Notes under the pieces: model-generated
Databases searched by the model: none
What the model was told of the DNA's origin: nothing
Seen by the model: the letters and a program-made list of their open reading frames with translations, nothing else
Program-made: the position numbers and the translations under genes
Assembly: GCA_964449465.1 (NCBI GenBank)
Contig: CAYVBK010000019.1
Coordinates: 1 to 64,000 of the forward strand
Length of the DNA: 64,000 nt
From: CAYRXM01 sp964449465
GTDB lineage: Bacteria; Chloroflexota; Anaerolineae; JAFGEY01
Direction: 5' to 3'
In this document: piece after piece, positions 1 to 7,420 of the stretch
Layout of the letters: every line of letters starts with the position of its first letter
How positions within the stretch are numbered: position 1 is the first letter of the stretch

Positions 1-135
1 GACTTTATGAGACTTTGTTAATGTGCAGGGGGTACGATTTTATGAGATTCGTCAGTTCGACGAAAATTCATTCAAAAGTCCAGGCCGATCTTTGTTTGAC
101 AACCCACTTGTTTACGAGTATGATTGCATTCTCAA

Positions 136-166
136 AACAAAAGCGACCTTTAAGGTCGCTTTTGTG
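136..166. terminator. Intrinsic terminator-like hairpin at window start
   Basis: A perfect 10-bp stem (AAAAGCGACC / GGTCGCTTTT) with a 5-nt loop is flanked by A-rich and T-rich sequence, so it could end transcription in either direction. It most likely closes a gene outside the window. Nothing recognisable lies at positions 1-135. Confidence 0.7.
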
Positions 167-204
167 GTTGCAAGATATTTGAACAGGCGATGGGGGAAAA
201 TGAA

Positions 205-858
205 ATGTACAGGCTGCTTTATACGTTGACCCGAGTGGTGGTGCTGGCTTATGCGCGGGTGATGTTGAATCTGGATGTGTTGTGGGAATCGCCGCTGCCC
301 GATGGCCCATCTATTATTGTGGCCAATCATCCCAGCTTTACCGACCCATTTTTTGTCGGCATGCTATCGCCTCGTCCGGTGAGCATCATGATCCTGGCGA
401 CAGCATTTTTGGTGCCGCTGTTTGGCTTGTATCTGCGGCGGGCCGGCCATATTCCGGTTGACCCCGAAAAAGGTCGCGAGGCGTTCGACCGCGCCCTGGA
501 GACGCTCAAAAAAGGACGTTCAGTGCTGCTCTTTCCCGAAGGGGGAGCCAGCCCTCGCGAAGGTGGGTTCCGCGCTCCGCGTACCGGCGCCGCACGCCTG
601 GCCTTGCTGTCGGGCGTGCCAGTGGTGCCGGTGGGCATCTCTCTGCCACACAAGCGGCTGCGCACCATCCGCGCCCGCATCGGCGGGCGCGCCCAAGAGG
701 GCTATTGGTACCTGCGTGGCCCCTATCACATGACCGTCGGCAAGCCGATGCGCTTTGTCGGTGATGTGCAAGACCGCGAGCAGGTTGTGCAGGTGTCAGA
801 TAGCATCATGCAACAGATCATTGATTTGGCTCAGCAGAGCGCGCTGCGCATGGCCTGA
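205..858 (+). CDS. 1-acyl-sn-glycerol-3-phosphate acyltransferase family protein (PlsC-like)
   Basis: Probably transfers an acyl chain to lysophosphatidic acid, or a related lyso-lipid, at the inner face of the membrane during phospholipid synthesis. The HX4D catalytic motif is visible as NHPSFTDP about 30 residues after the start, and the acceptor-binding motif appears as FPEGG. A hydrophobic N-terminus (VVVLAYARVML) would anchor the protein. At about 217 residues the length is normal for the family. I chose the ATG at 205 because MYRLLYTLTR fits family N-termini and a G-rich stretch precedes it. An in-frame ATG at 190 would add five residues. The gene stands alone and converges on the next gene. 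The family is sure; the exact acceptor is not. Confidence 0.87.
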   Translation: MYRLLYTLTRVVVLAYARVMLNLDVLWESPLPDGPSIIVANHPSFTDPFFVGMLSPRPVSIMILATAFLVPLFGLYLRRAGHIPVDPEKGREAFDRALETLKKGRSVLLFPEGGASPREGGFRAPRTGAARLALLSGVPVVPVGISLPHKRLRTIRARIGGRAQEGYWYLRGPYHMTVGKPMRFVGDVQDREQVVQVSDSIMQQIIDLAQQSALRMA

Positions 859-905
859 CTCTGATCAAGCGAAATCAGACAGAGCCTGTCGATGCAAGGC
901 TGGCT

Positions 906-1532
906 CTAAAACATCCACAGCATTTGCACGTCCTGGATCATTTTGCCGATCTTGTAGCCGCTGCGCACGCCGCCGATGATGTTGAGCAGCGGCAGCATCA
1001 CGCCCCAGATGCCGATCACGCCGTCTACGCTCATAATCGCCGGCCAGCGCAAGATGGCGGCATAAAATGACCAGTTGGGTATCATATCGGTGATCATCAA
1101 GATCAGCCACCAGCACGGCAGGCCACACAAGCACCCCAACAGGCCGCCGCCAATAGCTCCGACCAGCCTCTCTCGTCCGCGCCGCTTGCGCAGCCGATAC
1201 AACATCAGACTGACCAGCCCCATGGTATAGGCCATCACCGGAATAGCCCCGCCGAAAAACAGGATTATGGTCACGGCCAAAAAGGCAATCAGCCAGATGC
1301 CTACAAATCCGCCCAGCGTGACCGGGTGGGCCGTTGCCGGCAGGCCGTCGGCATAGCGGACAAAATAGCCCATGGCGCTGCTCAAGCTGATCTGGATGCC
1401 GCTCAGCACGCCGATGCTCAAGGCCGTGATCATAGCCGCTTCCAGGCCCAGCCGTGTGCCGTCAAAGAACACGTTGGGCAGGGTGGGTTGAGTGTTAGAG
1501 TCGCTATAGCGCAAAGGTCTGTCGTCCATCAT
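906..1532 (-). CDS. Conserved hypothetical multi-pass membrane protein
   Basis: About 208 residues with four or five hydrophobic segments: near residues 25-55, 65-95, 110-135 and 150-185. A basic cytoplasmic loop (RLRKRRGRER) lies between two of them. No catalytic motif is recognisable. Two ATG codons lie in tandem at the start (1532 and 1529), with an AAAGGGAA ribosome-binding stretch upstream. The upstream spacer carries an inverted-repeat element. Function is unknown. The low-complexity hydrophobic pattern could fit a DUF4013-like or similar small membrane family, but I cannot assign it. Confidence 0.6.
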   Translation of the reverse strand: MMDDRPLRYSDSNTQPTLPNVFFDGTRLGLEAAMITALSIGVLSGIQISLSSAMGYFVRYADGLPATAHPVTLGGFVGIWLIAFLAVTIILFFGGAIPVMAYTMGLVSLMLYRLRKRRGRERLVGAIGGGLLGCLCGLPCWWLILMITDMIPNWSFYAAILRWPAIMSVDGVIGIWGVMLPLLNIIGGVRSGYKIGKMIQDVQMLWMF

Positions 1533-1578
1533 TTCCCTTTCTATCCCCGATGATACATCAACATTCCTGGCTTGGACT

Positions 1579-1738
1579 TAACTACCTACCTTGTGCCGAA
1601 AATTAGCCTTTTGGGGCGTCATTCTGAGAGTCTGCCCTGAGCGGAGCAAAGGGAGCGCGACAAAGAATCTCGTTATACACCACAAAGAGAGATTCTTTGC
1701 TCCTGACGGCGCTCAGAATGACAGTGGGTAGGTAGTTA
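1579..1738. mobile_element. Non-coding inverted-repeat element, copy 1 (MITE-like)
   Basis: This 160-bp element is bounded by perfect 12-bp terminal inverted repeats (TAACTACCTACC / GGTAGGTAGTTA). Inner inverted repeats include GTCATTCTGAG / CTCAGAATGAC and AAGAATCTC / GAGATTCTT. A related copy in the opposite orientation lies at 21568-21748. It has no coding capacity, so mobilisation in trans is an inference. Confidence 0.7.
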
Positions 1739-1762
1739 CGCTTGAGCGAATTTGGGCGGCGG

Positions 1763-3616
1763 CTATTCCACCGTCACACTTTTGGCCAGGTTGCGAGGCT
1801 GATCCACGTCGCAGCCGCGCCGCACGGCAATCTCATAGGCCAGCAGTTGTAGGGGCAGCACGGCCAAAATGGGCGCCAGCAACTCGTGCGTGGCCGGGAT
1901 GGGCAGCACTTCATCGGCTTTATCCCTGATTGTCTCATCGTCGGCGTGCGCCACCGCCAGCACCGGCCCCTGTCGCGCCTTGACCTGCTCGATCTGGCTG
2001 ATCATCTTGTCATACACACTGTCGCGCGGCGCCACCACCACTGTCGGCATGTGTTCGTCAATCAGAGCAATGGGGCCGTGCTTCATCTCGCCGGCCGGGT
2101 ATCCTTCGGCATGAATATAGCTGATCTCTTTGAGCTTGAGCGCGCCTTCTAGCGCAATGGGATAATTGATGCCGCGGCCCAGATACATAAAGTTGCGGCA
2201 CTGGTAAAACCGCTCGGCCAGGTATTTGTATTGATAGCCTTGTTGTGCCTTTTCCAGCAGGTCGCCGGCCAGGCCGGGCAAGGCGATCAGATCTTGGATG
2301 AGCTTTTGCCGCTGTTCCAGGTCAAGCAACTCCCGCTCCTGGCCCAAATAAAAGCCCAGCAAAAACAGGTCCATCAACGAAGCTGTGAATGCCTTGGTGC
2401 TGGCCACGCCGATTTCCGGGCCGGCCTGCATCAAGATGGTGCCATCGCAAATGCGCGCCGCCTGACTGCCCATCACATTGACGATGGCGGCGCGGAACGC
2501 CCTATGCAGCGATGCCTCTTCCAGCGCGGCCAACGTGTCCACCGTTTCGCCGCTCTGGGTGATCGCCAGCACCATATCGTCCGGGCGGATGATCGGGCGG
2601 CGATAGCGAAACTCGCTGCCATAATCCACCTCTACCGGCAGGTGCGCCAACTGCTCGATCATAAACTTGCCGGCCAGCCCGGCATAATAGCTGGTGCCGC
2701 AGGCCACAATGATCACCCGATTCAGTTGCTCCAACCGCTCGCGGCTCAGGTTCAAGGTATCCAGCACGATGCGGTGCTGTCCAAAATCCAACCGCCCGCG
2801 CAATGTGTCGGCCAGGCTGCGTCCCTGCTCGCCGATCTCTTTTTGCATAAAGTGGCGATACGCCCCCTTTTCGGCGGCCACCGGGTCCCAACCGATAGTT
2901 ACCTGGGGCAGGCTGATCGGCTGGCCGTCCAGGCTGCTGAACGTAACCCCCTGCGCCGTGATCACCGCCATCTGACGGTTTTCCAAAAAAGTCAGGCGGC
3001 GAGTGTGGCGCAAGATGGCCGGAATGTCACTGGCAATCCACATCTCACCTTCGCCATGCCCGATGACCACGCCGCCGGCGTTGCCCAGCCGCGCCGCCAC
3101 CAGACGGTCTGGCTCGGCCCGGCACATGGCGACAATGGCACTGGGGCCGCGCAACTCGTTCAAAGTCAGGCGCACCGCCTCGGACAGGTCATATTTCTGC
3201 GTATAGTGACTATGGATCAGGTGAACGATCACTTCGGTGTCCGTGTCGCTGGCAAAGACATAACCTTGATCCTGCAACCGCAATTTCAACTCGCCAAAGT
3301 TTTCCACAATGCCGTTCTGTACCACCACCAACTCGCCGTCGGGGCTGCTGTGCGGGTGGGCGTTGCGGCGGATGGGGGGGCCGTGCGTGGCCCAGCGGGT
3401 ATGGCCCACTGCGACACAACCATCGGCAGGAGATTCGGATAGCAATTTATCCAGGTGAGTCAATTTGCCTTCCTCGCGGCGCACCTGGATGCGGCCGAGT
3501 GCATCAATCACAGCCAGGCCGGCCGAGTCATAACCGCGATATTCCAACTGACGCAGGCCATCCATAACCACCGGTACGGCCTGGCGTGGGCCGACATATC
3601 CTACAATACCACACAT
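1763..3616 (-). CDS. glmS: Glutamine--fructose-6-phosphate aminotransferase (isomerizing)
   Basis: Makes glucosamine-6-phosphate from fructose-6-phosphate and glutamine, the first committed step toward UDP-GlcNAc and cell-envelope sugars. The protein starts MCGIVGYVG, which places the Ntn nucleophile Cys directly after the initiator Met. The class II glutaminase domain (residues 1 to about 230, with GHTRWATHG) is followed by two SIS domains. The motifs SQSGETVDT and STKAFTASL mark the first, and EGALKLKEISYIHAEGY the second. The C-terminus (DQPRNLAKSVTVE) is the canonical flexible tail. At 617 residues it is full length. A clear AAGGAG lies upstream of the ATG. No glmS ribozyme is visible in the short leader. 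Confidence 0.97.
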   Translation of the reverse strand: MCGIVGYVGPRQAVPVVMDGLRQLEYRGYDSAGLAVIDALGRIQVRREEGKLTHLDKLLSESPADGCVAVGHTRWATHGPPIRRNAHPHSSPDGELVVVQNGIVENFGELKLRLQDQGYVFASDTDTEVIVHLIHSHYTQKYDLSEAVRLTLNELRGPSAIVAMCRAEPDRLVAARLGNAGGVVIGHGEGEMWIASDIPAILRHTRRLTFLENRQMAVITAQGVTFSSLDGQPISLPQVTIGWDPVAAEKGAYRHFMQKEIGEQGRSLADTLRGRLDFGQHRIVLDTLNLSRERLEQLNRVIIVACGTSYYAGLAGKFMIEQLAHLPVEVDYGSEFRYRRPIIRPDDMVLAITQSGETVDTLAALEEASLHRAFRAAIVNVMGSQAARICDGTILMQAGPEIGVASTKAFTASLMDLFLLGFYLGQERELLDLEQRQKLIQDLIALPGLAGDLLEKAQQGYQYKYLAERFYQCRNFMYLGRGINYPIALEGALKLKEISYIHAEGYPAGEMKHGPIALIDEHMPTVVVAPRDSVYDKMISQIEQVKARQGPVLAVAHADDETIRDKADEVLPIPATHELLAPILAVLPLQLLAYEIAVRRGCDVDQPRNLAKSVTVE

Positions 3617-3678
3617 AGAACTTGCTCCTTATCTACTCTTTTTGAACGAAGCGAGCGCATCTTTAAGCGGAGGTCTGG

Positions 3679-6204
3679 TCACCACTGCACCTCCAGCACC
3701 GTCACGCGCGCCTGATGATGCAGGTTGCGCGAGCCAAATCCCTCCAGCCAGGCCATCACGTCAAACCGCACTCCCACCTCCAGATAAGCGTGCCAGCCGC
3801 CGGTCACTGCCTCGAACCAGCCGCCCAGCACCAGCTTTTTTTTCAGCCCCGGCTTGTGAACGTCGAACACAAAACGCTGATCCTGTCTCTTTAAAGAATA
3901 GCCCAGATATTCCTTTTGTAAGTAGGCCTCCAGCCGTTTGCGCGGTTCGGCGAAATGGGCCGCCGGCAAAAAGACCTGCAAGGTCAGCCGGGTGTACTCG
4001 CCCGGCGTAAACCCCTCGGCCGGCCCCAAAACCTCAAATCCGTCGCCAGCCTCTGCCTGACCGGTAATTTGCTCCCAACTCTTGAGCGCAAACACTGTCT
4101 CTCCGCTCAGAGAGGGAAAGCGGCGAGCATTGGCCGCCGTGGTGAACAGGCTCTCGCGCACCGACAAGAGGCGATCCGTCCAGTCGGGGTGGAGGCGCAG
4201 CAAGCCTTGAAAGACATAGGCATCTACCCATTCGGGCAATGCGCCGCTCAGCCGCTCCGACAGGCGCAGGCGCAGGTAGGTGGGCTTGAGCCGACGTTTC
4301 TCCTCGATTGTGCGGCGCAGGCCGGCCAGATAAGGGCCGCGCGGCGGCTGCTCGATGCGATGTTGCAGAATGGTTTGCCGCTGCGCCTCGTCTCGACAGG
4401 CGCCGCAGCCCAGACAGCGTTCGGTTCCCAGGCAATAGCCCTCGTCCAACCAGGCCCGCCCGGCCTCGAACTGTCGGTAGAGAAACGGCGCCGAGACGCG
4501 GCCCTGTACAAATTCCAGCGCAAAGGGGTAATCGGCCGCTTTTTCGCCCAAAAAAGCATCCGTCCATTGACCGTTTTGTTTCATCCATCTCTGCAATTTG
4601 GGCCAATAATCGTCTGGCAGAGCGGCGTCGAAAAAAAAGCCCTGCCGCGCCAGCTCGATCACCGGTTGGTGCAGCCAATATCCGCCCAGCGACAACACCT
4701 GGCTGACGGCATAATCAGACCAGTCAAAGGCCAGGCGAAACTCGAACCCATGCGTCTCGCAGGCCGACTTGACCTGACCGATCAGTGGCTTCCAGGCTGC
4801 CGCGTCCAAGATCAGCCGATTATGGCGCAGCGGCGTGAACGGCATGCGGATCAGCAGCCCAAAACTAAAGATGACCCGTCCGCTGCCGGCTGAGCGGCGT
4901 ATGTCTTGGACCTGCCCCACAAAGCGGCGAAATTCGGCCAGATCGTCCTCGTTCTCGTGGCCGCCGAGCAGATAAAACAACTTGATCTCTTTGACCCGCG
5001 CCTCAAACAAGCGACGCAGCAACGCTTCAATGTCTGGGTTGGACAGGCTCTTGTGCAGCCAGGCACGTTGTCGCTCGCTGATGCCTTCGATGCCCAATGT
5101 AAAACTGCGCTTATCCAGGAGTAGCTCGGCTTCCAACAGCAGATCGGTGCTTTGCAGCAGGTCTACGCGCTGGCTCTTGAGCCCCACCCGATCAAACATC
5201 TCGCCGAGGCGGGCCAACAGAGGCAAAATGTCGCGATGGGTGTTGAAATTAAAGCTGTACAGGTTGAGTTCTTCGCAGCCCTGCGCCTGCTTGATCTGCC
5301 GCGCCGCCTGGAGCAGGGCCGACATGGGCAACTCGCGGTAGGGCTTGCGCTCATAGCCCTCAAAGCAAAACGAGCAAAAGGCCGGGCAGCCATAGCCGAT
5401 CTGCAACGAGGCGGTGCGTGTCTCTGCGCTGTTTAACAGCGGTGAATGGATCAGCAGGTCAGCGGCGGATGGGCTGGAGCGGATGGCTGCTCGACATGTG
5501 GCCCGGTCGCCCGCCCGGTCGCCCGCCCGGCTGCCTGCCCGCCACAGCCCTTCGATGCGCACGCTCGGGTCGGCGGCCAGTCGGCTCAACGTCTCGCGTC
5601 GTTCGGCCCGCTCGCAGCCGGCCAGTTGCGCCACCAGCTCGGCCACGGCCCCTTCGCCTTCGCCGAAAAAGAGAGCATCGGCCAGGCAGTCACCGTCGGC
5701 GGCGATGATGGATTGGGTGGCCATGGCGTTTGAGCCGCCCAGAATCAACAGCGGCCACTCGTCGCCGCGCTGACCAGCCCACAGCGGCATGTCAGAGCGC
5801 AGCAGCAGATAGGGCAGGTTGATCAACTCGAGGGTATAAGCATTCGAGATCAAGATCAGGTCAAAAGTCTGGGCGGCGCAGAGCGATTGGGCGCCCAACA
5901 AATAGGGAATGTTGTGTTGGGCGAACAGGGTGCGAGCGGCCTGATGGGGGAAAAAAGCCAGGTCAATGAACGCCGACGGCGCGGCCCGCCGTACCTCTTG
6001 AAACAAGAACAGATGCGGCCAGGAGCGATCCACGTCGCGGAACGGCGACAGGCGAGCGATCAACACCCGAAACGAGGCCTTGTCCCAGGCCGGGTTTTCA
6101 AACGTAGGGTTGTCGAACGGCAAAAAAGATTCGGAAGGCTGTAAACGGTGCAGGTGCTGTCGGATGATAGAGGAATAATTCAAAGCAGGTTCGATTGAGG
6201 ACAT
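3679..6204 (-). CDS. Large radical SAM protein with N-terminal B12-binding-like region
   Basis: About 841 residues. The N-terminal ~250 residues resemble the Rossmann-like cobalamin-binding half of YgiQ/TIGR03960-type proteins (DLILISNAYTLEL, LLILGGSNAM, FFGEGEGAV). They are followed by a radical SAM core with the cluster motif CPAFCSFCFEG (CxxxCxxC) near residue 273. A second Cys cluster (CLGTERCLGCGAC) near residues 588-602 suggests an auxiliary Fe-S or Zn site. The C-terminal ~230 residues are unfamiliar. A 12-bp short tandem repeat near 5500-5545 encodes an Arg/Ala/Gly/Asp-rich insert. I preferred the ATG at 6204 over a TTG at 6225. Four 11-bp direct repeats lie immediately upstream. Substrate is unknown; a tRNA, peptide or cofactor-modifying role is possible. 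Confidence 0.75.
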   Translation of the reverse strand: MSSIEPALNYSSIIRQHLHRLQPSESFLPFDNPTFENPAWDKASFRVLIARLSPFRDVDRSWPHLFLFQEVRRAAPSAFIDLAFFPHQAARTLFAQHNIPYLLGAQSLCAAQTFDLILISNAYTLELINLPYLLLRSDMPLWAGQRGDEWPLLILGGSNAMATQSIIAADGDCLADALFFGEGEGAVAELVAQLAGCERAERRETLSRLAADPSVRIEGLWRAGSRAGDRAGDRATCRAAIRSSPSAADLLIHSPLLNSAETRTASLQIGYGCPAFCSFCFEGYERKPYRELPMSALLQAARQIKQAQGCEELNLYSFNFNTHRDILPLLARLGEMFDRVGLKSQRVDLLQSTDLLLEAELLLDKRSFTLGIEGISERQRAWLHKSLSNPDIEALLRRLFEARVKEIKLFYLLGGHENEDDLAEFRRFVGQVQDIRRSAGSGRVIFSFGLLIRMPFTPLRHNRLILDAAAWKPLIGQVKSACETHGFEFRLAFDWSDYAVSQVLSLGGYWLHQPVIELARQGFFFDAALPDDYWPKLQRWMKQNGQWTDAFLGEKAADYPFALEFVQGRVSAPFLYRQFEAGRAWLDEGYCLGTERCLGCGACRDEAQRQTILQHRIEQPPRGPYLAGLRRTIEEKRRLKPTYLRLRLSERLSGALPEWVDAYVFQGLLRLHPDWTDRLLSVRESLFTTAANARRFPSLSGETVFALKSWEQITGQAEAGDGFEVLGPAEGFTPGEYTRLTLQVFLPAAHFAEPRKRLEAYLQKEYLGYSLKRQDQRFVFDVHKPGLKKKLVLGGWFEAVTGGWHAYLEVGVRFDVMAWLEGFGSRNLHHQARVTVLEVQW

Positions 6205-6205
6205 C

Positions 6206-6249
6206 TTTACGTCATTTCCACGCAACTTTCACGCGAGTTTCACGTTACT
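6206..6249. promoter_or_regulatory. Four 11-bp direct repeats, candidate OmpR/PhoB-type operator
   Basis: The trinucleotide ACG recurs at exactly 11-bp spacing (6209, 6220, 6231, 6242) in units of consensus TTCACGnnAnT. PhoB/PhoP-family response regulators bind 11-bp direct repeats. The array abuts the ATG of the radical SAM gene. On the + strand it ends 16 bp before a TATAAT (6266-6271), so which strand it controls is unclear. Confidence 0.45.
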
Positions 6250-6303
6250 ATAGACAGGGATGTGCTATAATAGAATAGTAAATCCTTTCTCTCCTCCTTT
6301 CTT

Positions 6304-6334
6304 TGAGGGCCAGCGTTGCCGGGCGCTGGCCCTC
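6304..6334 (-). terminator. Hairpin downstream of the small Cys-rich gene
   Basis: An 11-bp GC-rich stem (GAGGGCCAGCG / CGCTGGCCCTC) with a short loop sits 1 bp beyond the stop codon at 6336. No long T run follows it, so it is a weak intrinsic terminator or an mRNA-stabilising hairpin. Confidence 0.5.
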
Positions 6335-6335
6335 A

Positions 6336-6584
6336 CTATTTATCCCCATCTTGAGGGTCCAGCAGAAAAAGCATCTCGCTTTTTTTGTGTTCTCGCAGCC
6401 ATTCTTCTTTGGATATCCACCACAAAGGACGGTGTTCTTTGCATCCCAACTCATTGTCCTGCTCCAGCTTGCGCGAGCCGACGCCGATAGGGTCTACCTT
6501 GGGATGGCGACACCAACCCCGTCCGGGCAAAGCATCCACCGGTTCAAAATAGCCGCAGGTTTTGCATTTTCGCGAAACAGGCAT
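6336..6584 (-). CDS. Small Cys-rich (probably metal-binding) protein
   Basis: 82 residues. It begins MPVSRKCKTCGYFEP and continues with a GWCRHP segment and an LGCKEHRPLWW segment. The four Cys, arranged as a CxxC pair followed by two single Cys, with nearby His, look like a small zinc or iron-sulfur site. I place the start at the ATG at 6584, because a longer reading frame upstream lacks family-like sequence and contains a TATAAT-like promoter element on this strand near 6612. The gene lies between two radical SAM genes on the same strand. No function can be assigned; an accessory role for its neighbours is only inferred from position. Confidence 0.6.
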   Translation of the reverse strand: MPVSRKCKTCGYFEPVDALPGRGWCRHPKVDPIGVGSRKLEQDNELGCKEHRPLWWISKEEWLREHKKSEMLFLLDPQDGDK

Positions 6585-6679
6585 AGCATCCCCTGTGTCA
6601 GAGATTTGAGCCTGTATTATAATCGAAAGCGGTTGGATGCACAATCGAGCCGGTCGAAATCGCGCTGAAACTAACACCC

Positions 6680-7408
6680 TCAGCCGACAAGCCGATACCG
6701 GTCGCTGATGCGACCATCGCTAAACAGGTTGAGCGAGGTGCAGGTGGTTCGGTCGAACTGCCAAAAAGTGACCTGGATGCCTTCCCAGCAGTATACCGGA
6801 TTGCGGCGATACTCACCGGCCAGCCGGAGCATGGCCGGGGGCCGCCAGGGTAGGGGATTGCCCTGACACTGCCTGAAGACCACCCGACGAATGCCCAGGT
6901 TGCGGCAGCCGAGCAAAAATTCCTCCGTTTCGCCTTGATTGTCGGGGGTCAGCACACACGAGATTTTGAGTGGGATATGCGATTGACCGACGATCTCGGC
7001 CAGAGGGGGCATGGAACGCACGCCGGTCATGCGATAAAATGTGTCGGGGTTGAACGAGGGAAAAGAGAGGGTGGCGCGATGATAGCGATTCAAGACATCC
7101 ATTTTGCGCAGAGCCAACTGGCCGTTGGTGTGCAGCGAAATGTGCAGGTGCGGAATCTCTGCGTATAGCCAACAGAGCAACTCGAATTCATACTCGTACA
7201 ACTGCGGGTCGGTGTTGACGCCGGTAAATGTCAGTTCTTGTATGTCGTGCTTTTTGAGCAGAGTGACAAATTTGGCCAGCCCGCGCAGCGGAAACTCGGA
7301 CAGGTTAGGGTGGTTTAGGGCCGGGTCGAGCTGCCGGCCAACGCAATAGGAGCAGTGTTGATTGCATGGCCCGGCAAAGAGGATGTTAGCCAGGTCAAAA
7401 GTTGTCAT
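6680..7408 (-). CDS. Radical SAM protein (MoaA/AslB-like fold)
   Basis: 242 residues. The radical SAM cluster motif (CNQHCSYC, CxxxCxxC) lies within the first 25 residues, after the typical N-terminal strand (ANILFAGP). The Gly-rich second strand is LTFTGVNTDP. The protein has no SPASM or other auxiliary cluster domain, although Cys residues recur near the C-terminus (CQGN, NPVYCWEG, TTCTSL). The C-terminus ends DGRISDRYRLVG, a pattern common in MoaA-like enzymes. Its start lies 12 bp after the stop of the upstream HemW-like gene with AAAGG in front, so the two are probably one operon. Substrate is unknown. Confidence 0.8.
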   Translation of the reverse strand: MTTFDLANILFAGPCNQHCSYCVGRQLDPALNHPNLSEFPLRGLAKFVTLLKKHDIQELTFTGVNTDPQLYEYEFELLCWLYAEIPHLHISLHTNGQLALRKMDVLNRYHRATLSFPSFNPDTFYRMTGVRSMPPLAEIVGQSHIPLKISCVLTPDNQGETEEFLLGCRNLGIRRVVFRQCQGNPLPWRPPAMLRLAGEYRRNPVYCWEGIQVTFWQFDRTTCTSLNLFSDGRISDRYRLVG

Positions 7409-7420
7409 CTTGTTGCCTTT

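Noticed and set aside
2231..3442. Long open frame on the + strand opposite glmS
   Set aside because: It is the antisense shadow of a well-conserved GC-biased gene; the translation is His/Gln/Ala-rich without domains or a ribosome-binding site.
6260..6335. Small RNA from the TATAAT at 6266 ending at the hairpin 6304-6334
   Set aside because: The -35 region is poor, the hairpin lacks a T run on this strand, and no structure other than the hairpin is evident; kept only as a note to the operator array.
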